Shown here in pieces: positions 1-8,355 of a stretch of 64,000 bases of DNA; within the stretch, counting starts at the first letter, position 1; each line of letters begins with the position of its first letter. The position numbers were made by a program, and so were the translations under genes. This stretch comes from Paenibacillus_E sp040812395. GTDB lineage: Bacteria; Bacillota; Bacilli; Paenibacillales; NBRC-103111. Location of the stretch: NCBI RefSeq assembly GCF_040812395.1, contig NZ_JBFNXH010000017.1, positions 62,001-126,000 of the forward strand. Reading direction: 5' to 3'. The notes below the pieces were generated by a model that saw only the letters and a list, made by a program, of their open reading frames with translations, did not search any database and had not been told where the DNA came from.

Positions 1-1
1 A

Positions 2-304
2 CGTGATGAAGCGCTGAAGCGTGAGAAGGCTCAACGTGAGCAAGAGCTAGTTGGATGGGCTTTATGGTCAGTTAGCCGCTCAGGAAAGCAAACAATGGAT
101 ATGTTTCTGTCAATCAAAGGTTGGTCATCTAATGTCTCAGATTTATTAAAACAGAATCCAGAAAAGTCCATATTTTTTATGGATGGTTTCGATTTAAGAT
201 GTGTTCTTGCTAGGTTTGTTGATTTATTAGCACTTCTGCAAACCAAAATAGCGAAATTGAATTTAGAAGCAGAGCCATTTTATAGTGCTAAAGAAATATT
301 GTAG
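2..304 (+). CDS. C-terminal fragment of an uncharacterised protein (cut by window edge)
   Basis: The frame is open from the first bases of the window and stops at TAA 302-304, so about 100 C-terminal residues are visible and the start lies upstream. The fragment begins with a charged helix (RDEALKREKAQREQELVGW), then has a hydrophobic strand followed by MDGFDLRCVL and a helix LVDLLALLQTKI-like segment. The 'FFMDGFDLRCVLARFVDLL' pattern resembles C-terminal parts of proteins carrying a restriction-endonuclease-like fold, where an aspartate-glycine turn precedes a helix ending in a conserved lysine; this is a weak resemblance and no catalytic motif is visible. It lies 90 bases upstream of the HEPN-like gene and could belong to the same accessory island. 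Confidence 0.55.
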   Translation, partial: RDEALKREKAQREQELVGWALWSVSRSGKQTMDMFLSIKGWSSNVSDLLKQNPEKSIFFMDGFDLRCVLARFVDLLALLQTKIAKLNLEAEPFYSAKEIL

Positions 305-393
305 AATCACCACTTTGCTAAAGGGTTGTTAAAATACATCTAACAAGAATTTAACCGTATTGTAGATATCAAAGAATACGATGGAGGGTAGTA

Positions 394-1119
394 ATGAATA
401 TTTTCAATCTTCAGATAGATCAAGCCTACATGGATAGAGCTCAGACAGAGTTGAACTTTCCGGATTTAACTGCCTCCCACATATTGGGTAAATTGAGTGA
501 TGCTATGGGCGGGACAGTGGAGCAATCCCAGAAGTACCAGACGATGAAAACATGGATCGGATTACTCCAGAAGAAATATGTAGAGACGGCAACGAGCATT
601 GTCAATGGACTAGCCCAGTTCTACAAGCAAGCAGATGATGGAGCTATCTCGCCCAGCGAACCGTTTTATCATCCCCAGGTATCGTACTTTACTGAGAACG
701 CTGTCTCCCGATGCTTCTCCTTAGCTGAGAAGCTTGCACAATTGATAAATGTCTTAGAGAACATAGGGCTCCCAGAAAAGGGATCATCTAGAGACGCAGT
801 GTCATTTAAGAAAGTCCTTCGTGAGGGATCTTCAATCGATCTCTCAGCGTTGGACAACAGCCTTCAAATCCTAGATAAACAGCGGCATGCTCATATTCAC
901 GGTTTGAATCCAGAAATGACCCGCCCTAAGGTTCAATCGGTAGCCGCTGGAACTATCAACGGTAGACCAGCAGAGTTTGTGATAATGGGGATCGATGAAA
1001 CCCAGTTACCCGTCACGCCTCACACCCAATTGTTTAGGTGTAAGGATGTAATGGACAATTTCAATGCAACAGTGGCAGATGTTTTCGCGGCAATTGAGCA
1101 AATCCTTCCTAAACCTTAG
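394..1119 (+). CDS. HEPN-like protein, possible RNase/regulatory partner of the downstream giant protein
   Basis: 241 residues, mostly helical, start ATG preceded by GATGGAGGG. No signal peptide or membrane segment is visible, so a cytoplasmic location is expected. The segment LDKQRHAHIHG (about residue 165-175) contains R-x4-H, the signature of HEPN-superfamily ribonucleases and nucleotidyltransferase partners, embedded in a helix as expected. Overall it recalls the Cthe_2314-type HEPN family, but that assignment is from memory. The next gene, 106 bases downstream on the same strand, is a 2,231-residue phosphoesterase-TPR-PIN protein with its own Shine-Dalgarno, so the pair is plausibly one transcription unit. 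HEPN and PIN domains are both common in toxin and antiviral systems; function here is inferred. An alternative is a non-catalytic HEPN scaffold. Confidence 0.7.
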   Translation: MNIFNLQIDQAYMDRAQTELNFPDLTASHILGKLSDAMGGTVEQSQKYQTMKTWIGLLQKKYVETATSIVNGLAQFYKQADDGAISPSEPFYHPQVSYFTENAVSRCFSLAEKLAQLINVLENIGLPEKGSSRDAVSFKKVLREGSSIDLSALDNSLQILDKQRHAHIHGLNPEMTRPKVQSVAAGTINGRPAEFVIMGIDETQLPVTPHTQLFRCKDVMDNFNATVADVFAAIEQILPKP

Positions 1120-1225
1120 GATGGGGATTGGAGCTGCGGTTGAACTTCTGACTGTCAAGTAACAGAAAAGGCAGTGAAAATATAGAGTAAATTGAAATTA
1201 TTACTGGATACAAGGTGGTCTATAT

Positions 1226-4200
1226 ATGGAACAAGTTATTTTACACCTTTCCGACCTACATTTCGGTGCTGAACGAGGAAATGCATCAGAAATTGATAAA
1301 CGTACACTTTGCCTCTCTAATTTGTTAGAATGCCTTAAAGAACAACCTCCCGAATGGCAACCAAATCTTATATGTATTTCGGGGGATATTGGATATTCTG
1401 GAACGGAACAAGAATATTCAGAGGCTACAGTTTGGCTAACGACTTTACTAGAAGTAACCCATCTGAAACCCTCGCAAATTATTTTATGTGCTGGAAACCA
1501 TGACGTGGATCGTATTGCAACTAGAGGAATGAACTATCCCCCAGATGCACCAACTGCGGATGATTGGTTATCTTGGCCGATTCCAAATCATTTTTTAAAA
1601 CCATTTGATCATTTTATTTCATTTTGCAAATCGTTTGGTATCGTTCCTTTTAAAATTCGCGACGAGGACAATTATCTTGTAGGCGCTCGTGTGGTCAATG
1701 GTATACGTTTCGTGGTCTTCAATTCTTCTTGGTTTTGTCTGGGGAAAAATGATAAATCTAATCTGTGGGTTGGACTTCCACATATTCGGGCTGTTGAAAA
1801 TGATAATTTCCTTAAACTAAGAAAAGAATTAACTGACTCTCCATGTATATCACTAATTCATCATCCTCGTGAGTGGTTAAATGATAGCGAACACACTGGA
1901 TATGGCTCAGAAAATCGTCCAAACACAATTGATTATTTAGCAGAAAGATGCGATCTAATATTAACAGGTCACACACATGGGAAGATTAGAAAACCAGATA
2001 AAATAGCAAATGCAGCATGGCATATTACTGCTGGAGCTACTTTTGATAATGCTGGGCATTTTAATAACTTTTCTATTATCAAGGTTGAAGATAGAGGGTT
2101 TACTTTAAAAAGATTTGAATTTGACCCAAGAGCGAGTGACCATCCATGGGGACAAAAGGGCGAACTAAATTTTTTTCCTTTTAGTGGTTACGTTCCCCAT
2201 GATCCTTCCCCTAGTGGCATAAAAGAAACATCACTAATTTCGGAACAGTTTTTTAGCAGGTCACTTGTCCAGCAGGCATTCTTTCCCCATGGATATTTTC
2301 CAGTATCGCTTGTCGATCAGAAAATTGAGGAAGAGATCGGTAGTATTCGCAAATCACGTTTTTTTGAAGAGTTCAACACATTGCGTTCTTCATTAGCGCT
2401 GGCAAGAAAGCTTGTTGAAGGAGAACTATCCGGGGGTACTGATGCGGTAAGAAGCTGGGCACTAGCCTGGTGTGCACGTTTCTTGGTGCGAACAGAGGAA
2501 TTGGAAAAAGCAGAAGAGTACCTTAACCTTGCAAAGGGCTTAGGGAATTGTCCGGAAATTGACATCGCGGACGCCTTCCTCAATTCACAGAAGGGTAACA
2601 AAAACGTCGCTCTGAAAATTCTCGCTGGCATCGATTCTCCTATCTCTCGGTCCGCGGCTCTCATGGTCGTCTCCCATCATGAAGAGGCAGTGGGGGCGGT
2701 TGCTTGGTTAAAGACCGTAGGGTTCAAGACTACGGACTTGGACCCTGATGGTAAAAACCACCTAATAATGCAACAGTTAAAGCTCGCTCATTGGGATGCC
2801 GCAAAGGAAACGGCTGCTGTGTTGACGGATCAGGACTTAGTAGAAACCCCGGCTCTCCACCATATGAAGGCAATGACACATCTCCTAAGCACGGTGCCGA
2901 CTGAATTTCGCGCTGCTGTACTTAGCTGGTTACCATTTGAAGCTGCGAGTTTCCCGCTAGCTTCGGATGCAGATTCGATTCATGCCCGTCGTATAGCGAT
3001 CGGTCACTTTCTCGACGCTGCCGAGATTGCACGCCAGCTTAATTGCCCTTATGCAGCAACAGCAGACGATGAATATGCACTTTGGCTTGAACTTAAAGAT
3101 CCCGAGAATTCTCACAATGGAAGAAAACGGCTTGAGGAAAGACTTCGTGATCCAAAGTCCGCTCTTCGTCTTATTCATCTTGGGCGTCAATTCGGTATCG
3201 AATTGGATCTGAAGGCAGTCGAGCAGGAGATCGAACGACAAATTGCACTCAATGGTGGCATTACCCAAGATGCTGCACTTGCCCGATTTGCCCTTGCTTT
3301 CACTCAAGAGACCCCAGAGAATGGTGCGAATTATATAGCCCAACACTACGAGGAGCTTTCAAAGCATCTTGATAAAAAATCCTTGCGTTTTCTCCAGATT
3401 GAGATGCTTTCGCGTGCTGGGTTTCCTGAAAGGGCCAATGAGTGTCTGGATCTACTGTTGGAAGAGGGGCTTTCCGCTGCTGAGGAAAGCCGTCAAAGAA
3501 GAGTAATCGCTGAGGCTGACGGGGCTGATCCAGTTGAGATTCGAATGCTACAATTTAAGCAAACTGGTTCTTTAGGCGATCTGGCTAGTTTGGTTGATAC
3601 ACTAGAATCCAAGAGAGATTGGGAGCGCCTTTGTGAATATGGGGAGATTCTTTTCGACAGAACCCATACCGTTCAGGACGCCGAGCGATTGGCGGACGCC
3701 TTGAGCCATACATATAAGACTGAAAGGCTTGTCGAACTAATTAAGGCGAACATCGATCTCTTGGCTCAATCCAAGAACTTGCATATGATTTATTGTTGGG
3801 CGCTATATCATGAGGGCGAGCTACTTGAGGCTCGTTCTGAATTAGCAAAGCTGAGCGATGACAGCAGCAGTTCGAACTATCGCGCTCTACAGGTTAGTAT
3901 TGGAATTTCTCTGGGTGATTGGAGCTCCCTATCCGTGTTTTTAGTAAATGAATTCCAAGAGAAAGACAAAAGAAGCGCTAACGATCTGATTGGCGCGGCA
4001 CAACTGGCTCTTCATTTGGGCTCGCCTTATGCCAAGGGGTTGATCTTTGAAGCAGCAGCAAAAGCTAATGATGATGCCAGCGTCTTAGCTTCCGCCTACT
4101 TCTTGGCTACGAAAGCTGGTTGGGAAGATAATGTGGAGGTTTCGCAATGGCTTCACAAAGCCGCCGCAATCTCTGGCGACGATGGCCCAATTCAACAAGT

Positions 4201-7200
4201 GTCACTGAAGGAGATGCTCGATCGGAAACCTGAGTGGGATCGTCGAGAGTCTGAAACATGGCAGTTGCTAAGCCGCGGCGAAATTCCTCAGTTTCTTGCG
4301 GCTCAATCCCTCAACAAGTCTTTAATCGGCCTGATGCTTTTTCCAGCTTTGGCTAATCTGTCGGAGAGTGATCCGAGACGTAGAGGCGCTATTTCGGCGT
4401 ATAGCGGTCAGCGACAACCAGTACAATTCAATAATGTTAGAATTATTGGTATAGATGCCACTGCATTTCTTACCTTGGGTTTTCTGAACCTTTTGGATAA
4501 GGCGCTTGACGCTTTTGATGAGGTTCATGTGCCACATTCAACCCTTAAATGGCTATTTGAAGAGAAACAGAAGATTACATTTCATCAGCCGAGTCGTATT
4601 AAGGGCGCGCATCAGGTGCGTCATATGCTTGCGACAGATCTCCTAGAGAAATTTATTCCAACCACGGTGGCTGATAGCGAGTTATCAGCTCAGATTGGTG
4701 ATGAGTTGGCCAGCTTAATAGCTGAGGCGAAAAAGGCTAGAGATGATAATACCCAGCGCATCGTGGTTCGGTCGTCCCCGGTTCATCGGATCGCTTCCCT
4801 AATGCAGGAAGAAGCCGACTTGACAGGACATGCGGCTGTAATGAGTAGTTGTCTGTCGGTTGTTAAAAAGTTGCGACAGAAAGGTCAGATCACCGCAGAG
4901 GAAGAAAAAAGAGCCACTGCCTATCTACAGCTTCATGAGAAGCCCTGGCCACATCAGCCAGAGATCACTGATGGGGCAGTTCTATATTTGGATGATTTGG
5001 CTATTTCATACTTCCTACATCTTGGAATGCTTGAAAAACTGAAAAATGCAGGTTTTAAATCTATTGCGTCGCCAAGAGTGGTATCTGAAGCTAATGAATT
5101 GATTGCATATGAATCGATTTCTGGGAAAATCAACGAGGTAATAGAGCGTATACGTTTTGCTGTTGGATCACGAATCGAATCTCGAAAGATCAAGGTAAGC
5201 AGACGACGCAATGTTGATGGGGCAGATGAGTCATCAATATCTGAACATCCAACTGTTGGATTAATTACTCTGGCACGGAATTGTGATGCCAGCATTTCAG
5301 ACGATAGGTTCCTCAACCAACATTTTAGTATCGGAGAAGGCAACGAGCAATCGCCGATATTCTCGACGTTGGAACTTCTAGATGTTCTTGCATCCGATGG
5401 TGTTATAAAACCCGATGAACGACTGGAGTATAGGACATTGCTCCGTCGTGCCGGCTATTTATTTGTACCTATTAGTGAGGACGAATTAACGTCTTATCTT
5501 GTTGCCTCTTCGGTAAAGGATAACAAGGTTGTCGAGACGGCTGAACTGAAAGCTATCCGGGAAAGTGTTTTGCGTGTTAGGATGAGTAATTGGCTTCAGC
5601 TTCCGAAAGAAACTCCTTGGCTGGACATGATCTTCCAAGTGTTCAATCGGGTACTGAAGAGTATGTGGTGGGTTGAAGCTGACCTTTCCAGCGTGAAGGC
5701 CTACTCTGACTGGATCTTAGATCAACTTGACATCCGCGGCTGGACTCACAGCTTTGGACCCGGAAATGGAGATCATTTTGCTAAGACCGGCAGGGGCACA
5801 TTTATCCTGATGCTGCTCACACCCCCTCTTGAAGCTCCACAGGAAGTAAAAGACCAATATTGGAGTTGGATAGAGGGGAGGGTTTTAGCCCCTATCAAAG
5901 AGCAGTATCCAGAACTATATGACTGGATTGTTGAATGGCAAAGAAATCAGATTTCAAAGATGGCTGATATAGAACTTACAGATGGGTATGACACGGAAAA
6001 TAACCCCTATATTAGGTCCATAGTTGCGTTGGCTGCATTGAAGATAGTTCCTCCACTGATACACAAGTCCTTGCTTGAAAAGCAGGTGTTTCGAGATGAA
6101 TATGGAATAAAGGCGAATGCTACTCTTACCTTTGGTGATTCTGGTATGTCAATTCAACGCTCAGTACTTTACGATGCCATTCGAAGGAATCATTCAGGAG
6201 AATCTGAATTAGAGGTAATAGACACTGATGGTAGAGAATGGAAGATAATGATTCAAAACCAGGAAGGAGAGTCACCGCTCCTCATTATTTCTCACAGCAA
6301 GCAGCGTTTCATTCTTCCTGATTTTGCTGAGTTCTCTCCAGACAGTGTTATACGTCTTCATTCAATTAATGAAGTGGCTTTTGACGTTAATTTGCCAATG
6401 ATAGCACGAGATACATGGTACAAGATACTTTCGGAACGTGCTTTCGATGATGAAGAAATAGATGAGTTTCACAGCGACTTACACGATACACCTATCCATA
6501 TAGCGCGATCGATACTCGAAGAAATAAGAAATGGACAGAGCAGTATATCTTCACTCGTTCCTCCTTCCCAGAGATATTTTGAGAGGTTGGTAGGTTGTTA
6601 CGACGGGAGTGCGTCCATCAAGGAGTATGCCGCCGGGAAGGGTAAACAACTTTTTGAGCGACTGTCAGCATGGAATCCGTATGATGGTTTCTTGTTAAGC
6701 CTGTATCTGTCAATGCATTCTGAATTGACCGCTGAAATTGTTGTTGATCACTTGGAAAGTGAAGATCTTGTTCGTGCCTTCGATTACTTGGAACGGCATG
6801 GCGACAGAATCTCACAACTGGGTGCCATTGAAATTGGCTTGCGCGTCCTCTCCCAAATACCTGAAATTGAACCTGCCATTGTTCGTCTCATTAAACAAAT
6901 CCGAGACGATGACGTTGACGGTTCCACTAGTGGATTTAAACTTCTCGTGGCATTATTCGTTCTTGTGGATGGAGAGTTGTCAAGGATTCGGTTGTTTTCA
7001 GAGGAACCCCCTTTCTACAGAAGGTTAGCATCCTTGACACAGGCTGCATTAATTCATCGTCAACTTGTGAATTCAGGGATTAATATTGAACGGTTTTTTA
7101 AGTGGGCGGTAAACACTCGTGTAGAACAGTATTATTTCCAATCGCTAGCTGATATGCGCTTGGAGCCGCGCTGGAATCCTGATCTTGCCTCGGCATCGCA

Positions 7201-7921
7201 AATGAAAGCTGAATTCTTCGGCCGCATTATCATTGCAGCCAAGAGCTACGAGAAGAATATCAATAGCGACGAATTGTATGACCTTGTTTTTGGCACTAAG
7301 CATGGGAGTCTTAGTTCACTTGTTCAGGTTCACCATCTGTATTTACCGGGACCCTTAGAGGGTGCGAGTAAAATTCCGAGCTTTTTGCCTGCCGAGATCT
7401 CGGAGACGATAGAGACGCAACTTGGCTCTGAGGAAGTGGGGATTTCGTCATTTATTGCTCTAGTGAATTCCGCGTTGATCTTTCATATTGATTCTCATCA
7501 GGCTGAATTGGCGGCACGAGCTTTAAAGCTTGGAAGCTATCGGATTGCTAACGTGGCGGATAGGTCTCAGCTTCTGGCTATATTAAATGGCTTAGCCTCG
7601 GTCGCTGCCGCGGCAAGAAGTAGTTCGCTCGCCAACGAATTGCAAATCCTTGTGCGTAGATATCGGTATGATACGCAATATACCTTGGCAATTGAGGAAG
7701 CCATGAGGATTTGCCTTGTAGCTGCTGCAAGTCATGTAGACCTAAATAACTGGAGGGAATTTGTCGGGGACTGGCTAACAGAGATGGCGTTTGGCAAGTT
7801 GGAAGGTAATGATGGAGAAATGTTTCTTTCGCACTTGAAATGTCTTTGCCATGCAGTACCCGAGCTATGGGCTACTTGTGGAAGAGCTGATGCAGCCCTG
7901 AAGGCTTATAACGCAAAATAA
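1226..7921 (+). CDS. Giant calcineurin-like phosphoesterase - TPR-like - PIN-like protein (2,231 aa), candidate defence effector
   Basis: N-terminal metallophosphoesterase (about residues 1-330) with the full metal-ligand set: SDLHFG (D10, H12), GDIGYSG (~52), GNHD (~90), HHPREW (~211) and TGHTHG (~247). Residues ~350-1060 are a long alpha-helical solenoid with TPR-like helix pairs (for example FLVRTEELEKAEEYLNLAK). At ~1074-1120 a PIN-like first strand and helix (GIDATAF, then VPHSTLKWLFEE) appear. A second PIN-like core spans ~1250-1360: LYLDDLA, VVSEANELI and ISDDRFLN supply the acidic residues typical of PIN nucleases. The last ~830 residues are unassigned helical sequence. No signal peptide or membrane span is seen. 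It follows a HEPN-like gene and precedes a strong terminator (8221-8258) and an McrBC-type pair. Large phosphoesterase-TPR-PIN proteins occur in bacterial conflict islands, but I know of no established mechanism for this one. Confidence 0.85.
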   Translation: MEQVILHLSDLHFGAERGNASEIDKRTLCLSNLLECLKEQPPEWQPNLICISGDIGYSGTEQEYSEATVWLTTLLEVTHLKPSQIILCAGNHDVDRIATRGMNYPPDAPTADDWLSWPIPNHFLKPFDHFISFCKSFGIVPFKIRDEDNYLVGARVVNGIRFVVFNSSWFCLGKNDKSNLWVGLPHIRAVENDNFLKLRKELTDSPCISLIHHPREWLNDSEHTGYGSENRPNTIDYLAERCDLILTGHTHGKIRKPDKIANAAWHITAGATFDNAGHFNNFSIIKVEDRGFTLKRFEFDPRASDHPWGQKGELNFFPFSGYVPHDPSPSGIKETSLISEQFFSRSLVQQAFFPHGYFPVSLVDQKIEEEIGSIRKSRFFEEFNTLRSSLALARKLVEGELSGGTDAVRSWALAWCARFLVRTEELEKAEEYLNLAKGLGNCPEIDIADAFLNSQKGNKNVALKILAGIDSPISRSAALMVVSHHEEAVGAVAWLKTVGFKTTDLDPDGKNHLIMQQLKLAHWDAAKETAAVLTDQDLVETPALHHMKAMTHLLSTVPTEFRAAVLSWLPFEAASFPLASDADSIHARRIAIGHFLDAAEIARQLNCPYAATADDEYALWLELKDPENSHNGRKRLEERLRDPKSALRLIHLGRQFGIELDLKAVEQEIERQIALNGGITQDAALARFALAFTQETPENGANYIAQHYEELSKHLDKKSLRFLQIEMLSRAGFPERANECLDLLLEEGLSAAEESRQRRVIAEADGADPVEIRMLQFKQTGSLGDLASLVDTLESKRDWERLCEYGEILFDRTHTVQDAERLADALSHTYKTERLVELIKANIDLLAQSKNLHMIYCWALYHEGELLEARSELAKLSDDSSSSNYRALQVSIGISLGDWSSLSVFLVNEFQEKDKRSANDLIGAAQLALHLGSPYAKGLIFEAAAKANDDASVLASAYFLATKAGWEDNVEVSQWLHKAAAISGDDGPIQQVSLKEMLDRKPEWDRRESETWQLLSRGEIPQFLAAQSLNKSLIGLMLFPALANLSESDPRRRGAISAYSGQRQPVQFNNVRIIGIDATAFLTLGFLNLLDKALDAFDEVHVPHSTLKWLFEEKQKITFHQPSRIKGAHQVRHMLATDLLEKFIPTTVADSELSAQIGDELASLIAEAKKARDDNTQRIVVRSSPVHRIASLMQEEADLTGHAAVMSSCLSVVKKLRQKGQITAEEEKRATAYLQLHEKPWPHQPEITDGAVLYLDDLAISYFLHLGMLEKLKNAGFKSIASPRVVSEANELIAYESISGKINEVIERIRFAVGSRIESRKIKVSRRRNVDGADESSISEHPTVGLITLARNCDASISDDRFLNQHFSIGEGNEQSPIFSTLELLDVLASDGVIKPDERLEYRTLLRRAGYLFVPISEDELTSYLVASSVKDNKVVETAELKAIRESVLRVRMSNWLQLPKETPWLDMIFQVFNRVLKSMWWVEADLSSVKAYSDWILDQLDIRGWTHSFGPGNGDHFAKTGRGTFILMLLTPPLEAPQEVKDQYWSWIEGRVLAPIKEQYPELYDWIVEWQRNQISKMADIELTDGYDTENNPYIRSIVALAALKIVPPLIHKSLLEKQVFRDEYGIKANATLTFGDSGMSIQRSVLYDAIRRNHSGESELEVIDTDGREWKIMIQNQEGESPLLIISHSKQRFILPDFAEFSPDSVIRLHSINEVAFDVNLPMIARDTWYKILSERAFDDEEIDEFHSDLHDTPIHIARSILEEIRNGQSSISSLVPPSQRYFERLVGCYDGSASIKEYAAGKGKQLFERLSAWNPYDGFLLSLYLSMHSELTAEIVVDHLESEDLVRAFDYLERHGDRISQLGAIEIGLRVLSQIPEIEPAIVRLIKQIRDDDVDGSTSGFKLLVALFVLVDGELSRIRLFSEEPPFYRRLASLTQAALIHRQLVNSGINIERFFKWAVNTRVEQYYFQSLADMRLEPRWNPDLASASQMKAEFFGRIIIAAKSYEKNINSDELYDLVFGTKHGSLSSLVQVHHLYLPGPLEGASKIPSFLPAEISETIETQLGSEEVGISSFIALVNSALIFHIDSHQAELAARALKLGSYRIANVADRSQLLAILNGLASVAAAARSSSLANELQILVRRYRYDTQYTLAIEEAMRICLVAAASHVDLNNWREFVGDWLTEMAFGKLEGNDGEMFLSHLKCLCHAVPELWATCGRADAALKAYNAK

Positions 7922-8112
7922 TGATTAGAATCATGTTAAAACTAACTTCTCAACAGTTTAAATATGTCACGTATTAATTGCCGTAAAACTGCCGTGAAAA
8001 TTCATGATAAGGTACGCTAATTCAAGGGAACAGAACGAGAGCCATTTGCCAAAACCTTGATTCTACGCTGCATTAAGTGACTGTAACAGAAAACATAAAA
8101 ACGGGGTGGGTT

Positions 8113-8160
8113 CCCGCATACGGTGCATGTGGAGTCGGTAGCCTTGTTAGTTCGGAATGA
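8113..8160. repeat. Recurrent ~47-nt motif, copy A (possible attachment-site relic)
   Basis: The sequence begins CCCGCATACGGTGCA, continues through GGAGTCGGTAG, and ends TTCGGAATGA. Copies with the same beginning, middle or end occur at 28917-28960 and 32854-32900, each in a gene-free gap next to an accessory module, and weaker traces at about 14305 and 25090. One copy sits close to a dead tyrosine recombinase. An attachment-site or integration-scar role is inferred; conserved coding relics are an alternative because the complement can be read as a CxxC-containing peptide. Confidence 0.5.
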
Positions 8161-8220
8161 CACAGAATGCTGAATATTACCAAACAGAAAGTACCAGAGA
8201 ATAATATTTGCGAATTTCAA

Positions 8221-8260
8221 AAAAGACCGAATCCATCTTCCTAGGGATTCGGTCTTTTTC
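8221..8260 (+). terminator. Rho-independent terminator after the giant gene
   Basis: Perfect 14-bp stem (AAAAGACCGAATCC at 8221-8234 with its complement at 8245-8258), a 10-nt loop, and a T-rich 3' side. The rest of the 7922-8355 gap holds copy A of the recurrent motif and no supportable gene; the Shine-Dalgarno AAGGAGG of the next gene lies at 8343-8349. Confidence 0.9.
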
Positions 8261-8355
8261 CTTTACAAACTTAGTAACCAGCAGGGAAGTCCTACCATAT
8301 TGACGAACTACTAGAATAACTGTCGAATTTTCTAATAAACCCAAGGAGGTCCCGC

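Noticed and set aside
8017..8220. Minus-strand frame of 67 codons with a CxxC motif, overlapping the recurrent motif
   Set aside because: No ribosome site, no family, and its only conserved part coincides with the repeat also found at 28.9 and 32.9 kb, so a DNA-level repeat explains it better.
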